From positions 62,001 through 126,000 of the forward strand of contig NZ_SJDV01000006.1 of NCBI RefSeq assembly GCF_004332155.1: a stretch of DNA of 64,000 nt, given 5' to 3'. A program made the position numbers and the translations under genes. The notes under the pieces were generated by a model. The model was not told the DNA's origin and did not search any database. It saw nothing but the letters and a program-made list of their open reading frames with translations. Source of the stretch: Gramella sp. KN1008 (GTDB lineage: Bacteria; Bacteroidota; Bacteroidia; Flavobacteriales; Flavobacteriaceae). This document shows, piece after piece, positions 5,993 through 16,025 of the stretch. How positions within the stretch are numbered: position 1 is the stretch's first letter; the number at the start of each line of letters is the position of its first letter.

Positions 5993-8732
5993 GGGTTTTA
6001 ATTTCTTTTTCTAAAAATGGAATTTCCGCATTACAGATCTCCATTATTAAATTCTTTAATTCAGTTTGAAACAGGTCCAGGGTTTCCGGGGTTATTAATG
6101 GATCTTTTCTTCTGGATCCGGCTTCCTTCTTCTCGAATTTCAAAAATCCGGAACTTAGATTCTTAAAAGAAATGATTCCTGCTTCGGCGGGGAATGTAAG
6201 GTCTTTCTCCTGGGCAATCAAGCTGGTATAAGTTAAAACCTGAAAACTTTTGGAGTATTTGTCATAATCTTTTGTTATTTCCTCCCAATCCTCAACATTC
6301 AGGTTTCTGGATTCCACTTTCCCTGTTTTATAGTCAATTATTCTGGGTATCCCATTGCAGGATTCAAAACGATCAACCTTGCCGCGAAGATAAACCGAAA
6401 AAGGTAATTTTTCTACCGGAAATTCAATTTTGAGATCCTTTTCGATTTGGAGAATCTTCACTTCCTGCCCTTCTTTTAATCTTTTTAATTCAAATTTGAG
6501 AAAATTATGCAGGTATCGCTTGGCGACTTCAAAGATCAGCAGGTTTTTTCCTTTTTCAAGAGGTAGTTTACTATAGGTTTTCTCAAATTCCTTTTTAATC
6601 TGGTCATCAGCCTGATGAATGAATTTTTTTATCAGATCTTCAGAAATTACCTCTCCTTCATAAGGCTTATACAGATTTTCCAGAGAGTTATGCACAACTG
6701 TTCCCAGGGTATTAAAGGCCACGGTCTCTTCTATTTCCTCTTTATCCCGAACTCCCAGTATGTACTGATGATAGAAGTCTATGGGGTTTCTAATGTAAGT
6801 GGTGAGTGCCGATGGCGAAAAACCGGATTGGGCCAGTGACTTCAGTTTTTCCATGATCTCTGGTGTCTTTTTTATTTGGTTTAGTTCCTTTTTCACTCTT
6901 GGTACTTCCGGGCTCACCAGGACCTTCTTAAGTGTATGAGCCGGCTGTTTTTCAATCTCCAGCTGCGTAAGGAACCTGCTCTTTTCCCCCGAGTTCAGGC
7001 CTTCTGCTTCCGTATTATACAATAAATAGACGTTTTTGGCCCGTTGCAGGAGCCTGTAGAAATGATAGGTATATACAGCATCTTTTTCCCTGTATGTGGG
7101 TAGTTTATATTCCTGCTTCAGATCGTAAGGGATAAAAGAATTATCAGATTTTCCTGCCGGTAATACTCCTTCGTTAAGGGAAGTAATAATAACGGTTTCA
7201 AAGTCAAGCGCCCGTGATTCCAGCATTCCCATTAATTGCAGGCCTTTAAAGGGTTTACCCTGAAAATCCAGGGTCTCTGTACTAAGGATTTCCTTATAAA
7301 AGTCATAAAGACTGCCAACACTTTTTAGATGAGGGTATGTATGGTTTAAATTTTCGAGCTTATTGAATACCACGTGAAAATGATATAAAAACTCAAGGCC
7401 TATTTTATCCTCTTCCTTCTTCAGAAAATCTTTTACAGATTGGATTATCTGATGGAAATCCTCAATAAGTTTGGAGACCGAATCATTTTTTGGTGCAAAA
7501 CAGGCTGAAATAAGAGGTCTTAAACTATCAGTAAAATGGGAAGTTATTTGCTCAAAGTTTAGATATATCAGATTATCCGAATGAATTTTATCCAGCAGAT
7601 TATCGTTATAAGGATTTAAAATAGGACTCAGAGAGGGATGACTGATCACTGAAATGATATCCCTGAAGTAATTATTTTGGACATTCGAGAGGTGTATCTG
7701 GAACAGGCTTTCAAAAAGGGAATTCAAAGGCGCATTCTTAACGGGGAAGCCCATGGTGATATTCAGTTCTTCTATCACTTTGGGAAGGGAATTAAGTACG
7801 GGAAGCAATAACTCTTCTTCTCCCAGTACAATGGCCGTATTTTCCAACTCCTCTTTATTCAGCTGGGTCAGGATCTCACCGACGTATTTCGCCTGCCCGA
7901 TATTCTTTGGGACCCCGATCATTTCTATATGTTTTGGTCGGGAATAATTATTAGTCAAGGCATTGTGAGCGGTGTTCTGATAATATTCCCAGTTTTTGAA
8001 ATAATCTCTCATAAAGATGGATGCACCATGCGCCTTATCAGGAAAAAAGACCTCATCCAAATCCCAGTATACTTTGGCGATATTCTTATTCAACAGACAT
8101 TGAATTATCTGCTGTTCAGCTGCATTTAAGGCATTGAAACCAATAAACACATGTTGCTTTTGGTTCATCGAAATATACTCATCTATTCTTTCGCTGGCTT
8201 CCCGATATATAAGCCCCTGGTATCCCTGTTTTTTATTTAAAAGTTTGTCACGCAGCGCCTCATAATAAACAGGAAGTTTTTTCCAAAAATCCAGGTAGCG
8301 TTTTATCAGGTCTGTTTTCTCATCCATTAGGTACCAGTGTTTCAGATCCTGAATACCCGATAAATAATCAAAGAAAGGTTTATAATCTATGAGGTAACGG
8401 TCTATCTCATTGAAATCATGGATAAGGCTTTGCGCCCAGGCTGTAAAGGTTTCAAATTCCTCCAGTTCATTTTCCGGGGTAAGATTTTTATATACCTCAT
8501 AAAATTCAAAGAGGCTAATGGTATTATCTACCGGCTGTAGTCCTGAGATAAGCTCAGTGAACTCCTCAATACTGTAAATATCAGGAACGAAGAGCGTATT
8601 ATCTGAGATTTCCGAAAGTTCCTGAATTAAATAGGATCCCGCTCTTTTGCTGGGAAGAATGAAAACAAGGTCTGAAAGCGGGACAGAGGTTTGCTTAAGT
8701 TCCTGTAAGACTTCGCGTATAAATGATTCCAT
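5979..8732 (-). CDS. addB: AddB-like PD-(D/E)XK nuclease/helicase-fold protein
   Basis: A 917-residue protein that I assign as the AddB-type partner of the AddA-like protein encoded at 11653-14754. The C-terminal third carries a RecB-type nuclease: a conserved histidine in VVHNSLENLY near 695, an aspartate in GKVDRFES, and IIDYKTGK near 825, the PD-(D/E)XK core. The N-terminus begins VFILPSKRAGSYL where active AddB/RecC relatives have a P-loop; no GxGKT is present, so it probably does not hydrolyse ATP. The four-cysteine iron-sulfur staple of Bacillus AddB is also missing. It should help process double-strand breaks for RecA loading. It is the first gene of a unit with the downstream hydrolase. 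Confidence 0.78.
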   Translation of the reverse strand: MESFIREVLQELKQTSVPLSDLVFILPSKRAGSYLIQELSEISDNTLFVPDIYSIEEFTELISGLQPVDNTISLFEFYEVYKNLTPENELEEFETFTAWAQSLIHDFNEIDRYLIDYKPFFDYLSGIQDLKHWYLMDEKTDLIKRYLDFWKKLPVYYEALRDKLLNKKQGYQGLIYREASERIDEYISMNQKQHVFIGFNALNAAEQQIIQCLLNKNIAKVYWDLDEVFFPDKAHGASIFMRDYFKNWEYYQNTAHNALTNNYSRPKHIEMIGVPKNIGQAKYVGEILTQLNKEELENTAIVLGEEELLLPVLNSLPKVIEELNITMGFPVKNAPLNSLFESLFQIHLSNVQNNYFRDIISVISHPSLSPILNPYNDNLLDKIHSDNLIYLNFEQITSHFTDSLRPLISACFAPKNDSVSKLIEDFHQIIQSVKDFLKKEEDKIGLEFLYHFHVVFNKLENLNHTYPHLKSVGSLYDFYKEILSTETLDFQGKPFKGLQLMGMLESRALDFETVIITSLNEGVLPAGKSDNSFIPYDLKQEYKLPTYREKDAVYTYHFYRLLQRAKNVYLLYNTEAEGLNSGEKSRFLTQLEIEKQPAHTLKKVLVSPEVPRVKKELNQIKKTPEIMEKLKSLAQSGFSPSALTTYIRNPIDFYHQYILGVRDKEEIEETVAFNTLGTVVHNSLENLYKPYEGEVISEDLIKKFIHQADDQIKKEFEKTYSKLPLEKGKNLLIFEVAKRYLHNFLKFELKRLKEGQEVKILQIEKDLKIEFPVEKLPFSVYLRGKVDRFESCNGIPRIIDYKTGKVESRNLNVEDWEEITKDYDKYSKSFQVLTYTSLIAQEKDLTFPAEAGIISFKNLSSGFLKFEKKEAGSRRKDPLITPETLDLFQTELKNLIMEICNAEIPFLEKEIKTHGNF

Positions 8733-8746
8733 ACGCCTAAAATAAA

Positions 8747-8773
8747 AAAACGCCCCGCATTGCGGGGCGTTTT
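8747..8773 (-). terminator. Intrinsic terminator of ompA-like gene
   Basis: CGCCCCGC and GCGGGGCG pair around an ATT loop, extended by A/T pairs; on the minus strand a run of seven T follows. It sits between the ompA-like stop (8795) and the AddB start (8732). Confidence 0.9.
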
Positions 8774-8794
8774 ACTTGTGATTTTCAAAAACGA

Positions 8795-10222
8795 TTAGTT
8801 CATTTCTTCTTCATCACCATCTTTGTCTTTCATTTCTCTGTCCTTATCAAGAGAAATCTCAACACGTCTGTTTTCCTGTCTTCCGGCAGCAGTACTGTTG
8901 GTAGCAATTGGTCTGGTTTCACCATAACCTTCAGAAGTTAATCTGTTTGCTGGTACACCATGCTCAGATAGCCAGGTTTTAACAGAAGCAGCTCTTTCTC
9001 TGGATAGCTTCTCGTTATAAGATTCGCTACCTACACTATCAGTATGTCCCTCAATGTGGAAGATAGTTTGTGGATATTCATTCATAATATCTACTATAGA
9101 CTGAAGAGCTTCTTCAGATTCTGTACGGATAGTAGCCTTGTTAAAGTCGAAAAGAACAGTTTTAGAGTACTCGTTCAATTCGGAGATAACTTCAGCCGTT
9201 GGTTCTGGACATCCATTTGATGCAGCAGGACCAGCTTCCTCCGGACACTCGTCGTCTTTGTCAAGGATTCCGTCACCATCGGTATCTGGCCATGGGCATC
9301 CGTCATTTTCAGCAGGACCAGCTTCGTCTGGACATTCATCCTCATCGTCTCTTACGCCATCACCGTCAGCATCTGGACAACCGTTCATTTCGGCAAGACC
9401 AGCAACTTCTGGACAGTCATCATCAGGATCGGCTACGCCATCACCATCAGAGTCTGGACATCCGTCAAATTCAGCAAGACCGGCTTCTTCCGGACATGCA
9501 TCCTGACGATCTTCGATTCCGTCGCCGTCAGTATCAGGGCATCCGTTAAATTCTTCAAGTCCTGGTTCTTCAGGACATTCGTCGTCTTTGTCATAGATTC
9601 CGTCACCATCGGTATCAGTACCACCGAATACAAATTTAATTCCGGCAGAATGCTGGAAGTGCGATGCGGTTTCCACATCAAAGAAATTCTTGTACTTAGA
9701 CTCAAGAGATAGGGCTAAATTATCTGAGAACCATAAATTAAGTCCAAGTTTACCGTTAAGAGATGCAGCGTCAAGGTTAGAGATGTCTTCTCCATCCTGA
9801 TCTCCTATCCAGGTATAACCCCCACCAATACCTAGGACGGGGTCAAACCATCCGTCGTTTAGTAATGCACGAAGGCTGTAGTCTAAACTTAAGTCTGCGG
9901 CGTAATAAGAAAGATCGCCAACAGATCTGTCACCATACTTATCAATCTGGTTGAGAGTACCACTTAATTCACCTACAAAACCAGCTCCAATATATCTGGA
10001 GACGGAAAGTTTGGAAACAGCTGGTAGAATATTCCAGTGGTCCCCGGCATTAAAATACTCTTCAAACATACCACCTAGTGGGGCATCATTCCCCGTAGGA
10101 TAGAAGTCTACGGCATTGGTACCAATACCAATTGCCCAGGGATTGTCCGAATCCTGTGCCTTAACTGAAGTAAAGCTGAAAATCAGTAATAAGGCAAATG
10201 CAATTTTGCTAAGATGTTTCAT
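8795..10222 (-). CDS. OmpA family outer membrane protein with thrombospondin type-3 repeats
   Basis: A 475-residue outer membrane protein. Residues 1-22 are a signal peptide ending SVKA before QDSDN. About 23-200 form an OmpA-like beta-barrel. Five thrombospondin type-3 repeats of about 27 residues follow (pattern DxDGDGxxDxxDxCP...GCP), which bind calcium in known homologues. The C-terminal OmpA domain has FDFNKATI and [14 protein letters not shown], plus NRRVEISL, and should bind peptidoglycan. A short charged tail of [11 protein letters not shown] type follows the domain. It is flanked by its own strong promoter and terminator, so it is monocistronic and probably very abundant. It anchors the outer membrane to the cell wall. 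Confidence 0.95.
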   Translation of the reverse strand: MKHLSKIAFALLLIFSFTSVKAQDSDNPWAIGIGTNAVDFYPTGNDAPLGGMFEEYFNAGDHWNILPAVSKLSVSRYIGAGFVGELSGTLNQIDKYGDRSVGDLSYYAADLSLDYSLRALLNDGWFDPVLGIGGGYTWIGDQDGEDISNLDAASLNGKLGLNLWFSDNLALSLESKYKNFFDVETASHFQHSAGIKFVFGGTDTDGDGIYDKDDECPEEPGLEEFNGCPDTDGDGIEDRQDACPEEAGLAEFDGCPDSDGDGVADPDDDCPEVAGLAEMNGCPDADGDGVRDDEDECPDEAGPAENDGCPWPDTDGDGILDKDDECPEEAGPAASNGCPEPTAEVISELNEYSKTVLFDFNKATIRTESEEALQSIVDIMNEYPQTIFHIEGHTDSVGSESYNEKLSRERAASVKTWLSEHGVPANRLTSEGYGETRPIATNSTAAGRQENRRVEISLDKDREMKDKDGDEEEMN

Positions 10223-10256
10223 ATTTAATAGTTTAGTTTTAAGTGTTAATTGTGAA

Positions 10257-10287
10257 CAAAAGTAGACGCTTGACCCTTATTCACAAA
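10257..10287 (-). promoter_or_regulatory. Strong ompA-like gene promoter
   Basis: On the minus strand TTTG (10287-10284), a 19-nt spacer and TACTTTTG (10264-10257) give an ideal Bacteroidota promoter, 35 nt upstream of the ATG. Confidence 0.8.
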
Positions 10288-10407
10288 GTTAAAAATAATA
10301 AAGTTTTCTTAATTAGAGCGCAATTCCAGCGGTTTTATTCTCTTTTTAATAACTGATTATCAGTATTTTTGATAATAATTTATAAATGATTTAAAACCGA
10401 TTTCCGG

Positions 10408-11601
10408 CTAAATTATCTCCAGTTCTTTTCCAACTTTTTTAAATGCCTCGATAGCTTTATCAAGATGTTCTTTTTGGTGAGCGGCAGAAAGTTGCACCCT
10501 GATTCTCGCTTTTCCTTTAGGCACCACAGGGTAGAAGAACCCAATAACGTAGATTCCCTCTTCCAGCAGCCTGTCTGCCATCAATTGTGAAAGTTTGGCG
10601 TCATGAAGCATAACAGGAACTATGGCAGCCTCTCCATCAATAATTTCAAAGCCTGCATCTTTAATTCCTTGCTTGAAGTAAGCGGTGTTCTCTTTCAGTT
10701 TATTTCTAAGGCTATCGTCTTTTTTCAGCATGTCGAAGACTTTGATGGAAGCTCCAACGATAGCAGGTGCTAGAGAATTAGAAAATAAATAAGGCCGTGA
10801 CCGCTGTCTCAATATTTCAATAATTTCTTTTTTTGCAGTGGTATAACCACCCATCGCGCCTCCTAAAGCTTTTCCCAGCGTACCAGTAATGATGTCTATT
10901 CTATCTAGCACTCCTTTTTCTTCCAGGGTACCAATGCCCTGTTCGCCAATGAACCCCGTCGCATGGCATTCATCTATCATCACAAGGGCGTCGTATTTCT
11001 CTGCGAGATCACAAATCTTATCCAAAGGAGCTACAAGTCCATCCATGGAGAAAACGCCATCTGTTACAATAATTTTAAATCTTGCCCCTTTTTCATTAGC
11101 CGCGATAAGCTGTTTTTCCAGGTCTTGCATATTACCATTTTCATAGCGATATCTGGCAGCTTTACACAATCTCACTCCGTCAATGATCGATGCATGGTTG
11201 AGGGAATCTGAAATAATAGCATCCTCCGCAGTAAGCAGGGGTTCAAAGATTCCACCGTTGGCGTCAAATGCCGCAGCGTACAGTATCGTATCTTCAGTAC
11301 CATAGAAATCGGCGATCTTTTGCTCCAGCTCTTTATGGATATCCTGGGTGCCACAAATAAAACGTACACTGGACATTCCAAAACCGTGAGTGTCAAGAGT
11401 GTCCTTGGCAGCCTGGATCACTTCCGGATGGGACGATAACCCCAGGTAATTGTTCGCGCAGAAATTGATCACTTCCTGGCCTGTGGAGATCTTAATAACA
11501 GCATCTTGAGGGCTGGTGATGATCCTCTCTTTTTTATAAAGACCGGCTTCCTTAATTTCTTCTATTTCTTTCTGTAAATGTTGCTTAATAGCTCCGTACA
11601 T
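10408..11601 (-). CDS. kbl: Glycine C-acetyltransferase (2-amino-3-ketobutyrate CoA ligase)
   Basis: A 397-residue fold-type I PLP enzyme of the alpha-oxoamine synthase family. The Schiff-base lysine is K244 in [24 protein letters not shown] near 210 and [12 protein letters not shown] near 131 are the other conserved segments. Length and the string [15 protein letters not shown] match Kbl, which cleaves 2-amino-3-oxobutyrate with CoA into glycine and acetyl-CoA in threonine breakdown. The partner threonine dehydrogenase is not next to it. Related serine palmitoyltransferase shares the fold, and Bacteroidota do make sphingolipids, but the sequence here is typical of Kbl. It has a possible promoter inside the end of the upstream addA gene. 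Confidence 0.92.
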   Translation of the reverse strand: MYGAIKQHLQKEIEEIKEAGLYKKERIITSPQDAVIKISTGQEVINFCANNYLGLSSHPEVIQAAKDTLDTHGFGMSSVRFICGTQDIHKELEQKIADFYGTEDTILYAAAFDANGGIFEPLLTAEDAIISDSLNHASIIDGVRLCKAARYRYENGNMQDLEKQLIAANEKGARFKIIVTDGVFSMDGLVAPLDKICDLAEKYDALVMIDECHATGFIGEQGIGTLEEKGVLDRIDIITGTLGKALGGAMGGYTTAKKEIIEILRQRSRPYLFSNSLAPAIVGASIKVFDMLKKDDSLRNKLKENTAYFKQGIKDAGFEIIDGEAAIVPVMLHDAKLSQLMADRLLEEGIYVIGFFYPVVPKGKARIRVQLSAAHQKEHLDKAIEAFKKVGKELEII

Positions 11602-11647
11602 ATTTTTTAGTTTTTTCGATTTTTAATTCCTGTAATTATCCAATCTA

Positions 11648-11655
11648 CAAATTTA
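11648..11655 (-). promoter_or_regulatory. kbl promoter -7 element
   Basis: TAAATTTG on the minus strand matches TAnnTTTG exactly. It overlaps the last bases of addA and leaves a roughly 40-nt leader to the kbl ATG. No clear -33 element. Confidence 0.4.
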
Positions 11656-14600
11656 AACTTCTTTGATTACTAATTGTTCACTTATGTAGATGAGCAGGCA
11701 TTTTTGAACCTGGTATCCCATGTCTCGAAGGGCAGTGGCGTAAGTAGAAATCTGCTGAACATGTTTTTCCACAGACCCTCCGGTTTTATAATCTATAAGA
11801 ATGGTATTATCACCTTCGAAATTTATTCGGTCTGGCCTGAGTCTTTCACCCTGAGCGGTGATAAGTTCTTTCTCATTGATATTCCTTACTCCCGGTTTAT
11901 AATATTGCTCCAAGGAGGGATGCGTGAGGACCGAGGAAATAAGTTTGTTAATTTCTGTTTTATCATTTTCTGTTATTATCCCCGTGTTTACTGCCCACTC
12001 GACGGCTTTTTTCAAATCTCCGGATTCATTAATCCTGGCCAGTATCTGATGTGCGATCTCTCCCTTTTCTATTGCCTCCTGTTGCCTGGAATCCCATAAG
12101 GAGCCAGCTCTTGTTACTATCTGTACCGCCTCGTTCTGGGTTGAAGAAGAATGGAATTTTGAAGGTGCGAACGAGTGGGTTACCATAGAGGGCAAAATTA
12201 CCGAAGGATCCCCAAATTCATAAGATAGGTCTCCGGTCCATTTCGCTCTGGACTTTAAATAGTTTATAAGCATGTCGGGAATGTTGGGAGCATTTTTAGG
12301 TTTCTCCCTGTAGTTCGACAGCAGATATAATTGCTGGGAGGCGCGGGTGCAGGCAACATACAGAACGTTAAGAGTGTCAAGTTCATTTTTGTATATAAGG
12401 TCCTGATATTCCTGAGCAGCCTGCTCGTTCCAGTTAAGCATTTTCTGCGAGGCGCTTACATATGCCACCGGAATATTCTCATCATTGGTTTCGAGCCATA
12501 TATTATCGTTCCTGGTATCCTGTAAATCTGAATTTGCAAAGGGATAAATCACGACGGGAAATTCCAATCCTTTTGATTTATGTATGGTCATGATCTGTAC
12601 CGCCGTATCGGCTTCTGGAACCACAATACTTAACCTGTCTTTTTTCTGTTCCCATTTTTCCAGAAAATCGTTAAGGCTGTTCGCGGTTTTCTGACTGGTT
12701 TCGAAGACAAAATCCAGAAAGAACTGGATATAGGCATTTGAAGATTCTACCAGATTAAAACTCCTTATTATATATTCTACAGATTCATAGATCGATAATT
12801 TCTTTATTATGCTTAGCTGGAATTCCACCTCGTAAGGGATAAGCCAGTCAAAAAAATCATTTCCGTTTTTTGGTAAATTCAGTAGGAGAAGCTGGTGTAT
12901 CTCATCTTCTTTCAAATATTTTTCTGCCAGGTAATCATAGATGGAAAGTTTCAACTGATCGTCCTTTTGATTCATTGAAAAATAGAGAAGATCTATGATA
13001 AACATTACTTCAGGCGATTGAGCAAGTAATAGAGTCTCTGAAGAGATCACCGAAATATCATTCTCGGTCAAATATTCAGCTATAGCTACGCCTTCACTTC
13101 TTCTCCTGGTAAGTATGCAAAGATCGTTGAGGTTAAAGCCTTTTTTATAAAGGTCAAGGATTATCTGAAGAATGCGTTTGGGGTAGAGTTCAAATTCCTC
13201 CTCTTTATTCTTCGCCTCGAGGAAGGAAATGTTCACATAACCAAAATTACCTTTCTTAGGATTTTGTCTTGAAGCTTTGAAAAGGTCTGAATAATCGGGG
13301 AAAGTAAGCATGGAAGCAGCGAAATTAAAAAAATCGTTGTTGAAAGTCACGATCTCTGAACCGCTTCTGAAATTGTCGGGTAAATTCACCACATTAGGTG
13401 TAATCTGGAAAGGTCTTGTTTTTCCATTACAAAGCTCAATAAGCTGTTCTGCGCGTCCTCCGCGCCATCGGTAGATGCTTTGTTTGGCATCCCCAACTAT
13501 GGTGAGCCCTGACTCATCTGCGGAATCCAGTTTATTGCCAATTAAAGGGATTAAATTCTCCCATTGCATTATGGAAGTGTCCTGAAACTCATCTATAAAA
13601 TAATGACGATAGCGTTCTCCCAGCCTCTCATATATAAACGGGGCGGGCTGATCTTTCACCTGTTCGCTGATCTTAGGATTAAATTCGGAGATAAGAACAA
13701 GATTTCTCTCCTTCTTAATTGCCTCTACTTCTCTGTTAATTTCGTTAAGTAGAGAAAGCTGAACAAGATTTTTTTTAATCTCCTTTAGGTATTCTATTCT
13801 GAAAAAGGCCTGTCTGGTAGTCTTAAAAATATCTGCTATCGTAGGTTGTATAGCATCAATGGCAGCTTTCGTATTTTCATCTGTTTTTTTAGGATACAGA
13901 GGCTGATCTTCGATGTTCTCAGCCCATTTTGTGTTGAAGTTTACCGATGCATTCCCTGTTCTAAGTTTGTGGAAATGTGAGGGAATGGATCCGCGGGTAA
14001 AATCATTTTCCTGGATGCCGTTATTTTCAATCAGCTCAAAGAAGAGATTTGCAGAGCTTTTTAGATTATTTTCGGTCTCTTTAATATCCGAATTGAGGTT
14101 TTTACCAAATTTTTCAAAGTCATCCAGCGTCCTGGAGCGCAAAACCTGTATAGCTTTATGATGATTTTCGTTGATAAGGAGTTTTGAGATATTAAAGAGA
14201 TCCCTACTTATGTCCCAGCTTTTATCGTCATCAGTCTTGGCAAGGGTAAAAGCTACAAGAATTCTGGTAAGTTTTTCATCAGAACCTGCACGGCTTACCA
14301 GGCCGTCCACTGCTTGTAACAGGATTTGTTCAGCATCCAGCTCCACTTCAAAATTCAATGGTATTCCAAGATCGCGGGCAAAGGTGCGGAGTACGCGGTG
14401 TGTAAATCCATCTATGGTTGAAATCTCGAAAGCTGCATAATTGTGAATGATGCTTTTGAGGATCTCTTCAGATTTCTTTCTGATCTCATCAATGGACAGC
14501 CCGGTGTCCTGCATGATGGCATTTATTAAAGCATGATCCCGAAGATCAGATTCTGAGGAAGAGAACTCCGCCAGACTCTTGATGATACGTTTTTTCATTT

Positions 14601-14754
14601 CGGCCACGGCTTTATTGGTAAAAGTGATGGCCAGAATATTTTTGTATCTATCTACTTTAGGAGACGTAAAGAGCAGGCTAAGATATTCCTTTACAAGGGT
14701 GAAAGTTTTCCCGGAGCCTGCGGATGCATTATAAATATTGAAGGAGTTTTTCAA
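11653..14754 (-). CDS. addA: AddA-like UvrD/RecB-type helicase-nuclease
   Basis: A 1033-residue superfamily 1 helicase fused to a nuclease. The P-loop is ASAGSGKTFTL near residue 10; HYFIDEFQDTSIMQW is the Walker B motif; TIVGDAKQSIYRWRGGR is motif III; IMTIHKSKGLEFPVV and YVACTRAS are motifs V-VI. The C-terminal RecB nuclease has GEIAHQIL and TILIDYKTGG near 995. It should unwind and resect double-strand ends with the AddB-like protein 3 kb away. The start is TTG at 14754; the P-loop begins only about 12 residues later and no ATG is in frame upstream, so TTG is the likely start. Unusually, ompA and kbl lie between addA and addB. Confidence 0.88.
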   Translation of the reverse strand: MKNSFNIYNASAGSGKTFTLVKEYLSLLFTSPKVDRYKNILAITFTNKAVAEMKKRIIKSLAEFSSSESDLRDHALINAIMQDTGLSIDEIRKKSEEILKSIIHNYAAFEISTIDGFTHRVLRTFARDLGIPLNFEVELDAEQILLQAVDGLVSRAGSDEKLTRILVAFTLAKTDDDKSWDISRDLFNISKLLINENHHKAIQVLRSRTLDDFEKFGKNLNSDIKETENNLKSSANLFFELIENNGIQENDFTRGSIPSHFHKLRTGNASVNFNTKWAENIEDQPLYPKKTDENTKAAIDAIQPTIADIFKTTRQAFFRIEYLKEIKKNLVQLSLLNEINREVEAIKKERNLVLISEFNPKISEQVKDQPAPFIYERLGERYRHYFIDEFQDTSIMQWENLIPLIGNKLDSADESGLTIVGDAKQSIYRWRGGRAEQLIELCNGKTRPFQITPNVVNLPDNFRSGSEIVTFNNDFFNFAASMLTFPDYSDLFKASRQNPKKGNFGYVNISFLEAKNKEEEFELYPKRILQIILDLYKKGFNLNDLCILTRRRSEGVAIAEYLTENDISVISSETLLLAQSPEVMFIIDLLYFSMNQKDDQLKLSIYDYLAEKYLKEDEIHQLLLLNLPKNGNDFFDWLIPYEVEFQLSIIKKLSIYESVEYIIRSFNLVESSNAYIQFFLDFVFETSQKTANSLNDFLEKWEQKKDRLSIVVPEADTAVQIMTIHKSKGLEFPVVIYPFANSDLQDTRNDNIWLETNDENIPVAYVSASQKMLNWNEQAAQEYQDLIYKNELDTLNVLYVACTRASQQLYLLSNYREKPKNAPNIPDMLINYLKSRAKWTGDLSYEFGDPSVILPSMVTHSFAPSKFHSSSTQNEAVQIVTRAGSLWDSRQQEAIEKGEIAHQILARINESGDLKKAVEWAVNTGIITENDKTEINKLISSVLTHPSLEQYYKPGVRNINEKELITAQGERLRPDRINFEGDNTILIDYKTGGSVEKHVQQISTYATALRDMGYQVQKCLLIYISEQLVIKEV

Positions 14755-14848
14755 AAAAAACCGTTTAAAAGTTGAATAATTCCTAAATCTAAAATAAAAA
14801 TGGATCTTAAAGCAGTATTGCTTTTAAGTATTTTATAACACTAAAAAA

Positions 14849-14879
14849 TTTCCATTAAATGCCCTAATAGCTAAATTTG
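14849..14879 (+). promoter_or_regulatory. sodA promoter
   Basis: TTTC at 14849-14852, a 19-nt spacer and TAAATTTG at 14872-14879. It is 40 nt upstream of the sodA ATG. Confidence 0.6.
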
Positions 14880-14919
14880 GGTGAGTTTAAGTACTAATCA
14901 CTAAAAAAAATTGATAATT

Positions 14920-15528
14920 ATGTCATTTGAGTTACCGAAATTAAAATATGCCTTTGATGCATTGGAGCCAAATATAGACGCCAGGACTATGGAGATCCAT
15001 CACGGGAAACACCATGCAGGCTACACTAAGAAATTAAACGACGCTATTGAAGGAACCGATATGGACGGGAAAAATATCGAGAATATTTTGCAAAACCTCG
15101 ATATGTCTAACAGTGCGGTACGAAATAACGGAGGTGGATATTACAACCACAGTCTTTTCTGGGAGATTATGTCTCCAGATGGAGGGGGAAAACCTTCAGG
15201 AGAACTTGCGGAAGCTATAGATAGCGCATATGGTTCATTCGAAGCTTTTAAAGATGAATTTTCGAAAGCTGCGGCGGGGCAATTTGGTTCTGGATGGGCC
15301 TGGTTATGTGTTCATGAAGGAGGAAAAGTTGAGGTGTGCTCTACTGCTAATCAGGATAATCCCCTGATGCCGGAAATTGGTTGCGGAGGTACCCCTATAT
15401 TAGGTATCGATGTTTGGGAACATGCTTATTATCTTAATTACCAGAACAGACGTCCCGATTATATTGAAGCATTTTTTAATGTAATTGACTGGGAAGAAGT
15501 TGGAAGTCGATATGCCAAGGCAAAATAA
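14920..15528 (+). CDS. sodA: Superoxide dismutase, Mn-type
   Basis: A 202-residue Fe/Mn superoxide dismutase, which converts superoxide to O2 and H2O2 in the cytoplasm. Metal ligands are H27, H77 (NHSLFW), D164 and H168 (DVWEHAYY). The active-site glutamine is at 145 in STANQD, the manganese-enzyme position, rather than in the second helix as in iron enzymes; this and [14 protein letters not shown] point to Mn or a cambialistic enzyme. The ATG at 14920 was chosen over a TTG nine bases upstream because residues then align with the family N-terminus. It has its own promoter and terminator and is monocistronic. Confidence 0.95.
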   Translation: MSFELPKLKYAFDALEPNIDARTMEIHHGKHHAGYTKKLNDAIEGTDMDGKNIENILQNLDMSNSAVRNNGGGYYNHSLFWEIMSPDGGGKPSGELAEAIDSAYGSFEAFKDEFSKAAAGQFGSGWAWLCVHEGGKVEVCSTANQDNPLMPEIGCGGTPILGIDVWEHAYYLNYQNRRPDYIEAFFNVIDWEEVGSRYAKAK

Positions 15529-15551
15529 TTACTTTTTAATTATAGATGATC

Positions 15552-15578
15552 AAAGGTCGCTACATGCGACCTTTTTTT
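15552..15578 (+). terminator. sodA intrinsic terminator
   Basis: AAAGGTCGC and GCGACCTTT form a 9-bp stem with loop TACAT, followed by a run of T. Confidence 0.92.
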
Positions 15579-15603
15579 ATGAAAGGGACTGAGTTTCCTC
15601 CAT

Positions 15604-15676
15604 AAAAAAAGGTGGAGTATATCCACCTTTTTTTGCCCCAAATCTACCATGAACTTAACCTACTTATGCTATGGTC
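15604..15676 (-). ncRNA. Candidate small RNA, copy 1 of 3
   Basis: Read on the minus strand, a transcript of about 73 nt would start near 15676, form a closing stem ACCAU/AUGGU around a 20-nt conserved unpaired region, continue through AGAUUUGGGGC and end in an intrinsic terminator (GGUGGA/UCCACC with a run of U). A -7-like box TATATTTA lies at 15687-15680, right at the expected distance. The -33 region is poor. Confidence 0.65.
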
Positions 15677-15819
15677 CGGTAAATATAAGGAGAAAGATTA
15701 TACCAGTTAGAACTTTTAGACGAAATACCTGTAAATCAGTTGATTGGAGTGTGACTAGTGAAAAGAATAAATTAATGAGGCTTTTTGCGTCATTTTAAAA
15801 GACCCTGAGTTTACTCCAT

Positions 15820-15892
15820 AAAAAAAGGTGGAATATATCCACCTTTTTTTGCCCCAAATCTACCATGAACTTAACCTACTTATGCTATGGTC
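15820..15892 (-). ncRNA. Candidate small RNA, copy 2 of 3
   Basis: Same architecture as copy 1, with terminator stem GGTGGA/TCCACC and the same conserved 40-nt body. The -7-like box is TATCTTTA at 15903-15896, aligned to the same offset from the conserved 5' end as in the other copies. The conserved body is unchanged although the upstream spacer is not similar to that of copy 1. Confidence 0.65.
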
Positions 15893-16025
15893 TTATAAAG
15901 ATAAACAGAAAGAGTTAACCAAATATAAATTTTAGACCAACGACCTGGTTTTTAGTCAAAAACTAAAAAAATATTTTTTGTTGAAGGAGAGGGGTTGTGA
16001 TTTAAACAATTAGGAGTGTAGAAAT

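Noticed and set aside
9138-9705. ORFs opposite to or out of frame with the OmpA-like gene
   Set aside because: They are created by the repetitive thrombospondin type-3 coding region and have no start signal or recognisable domain.
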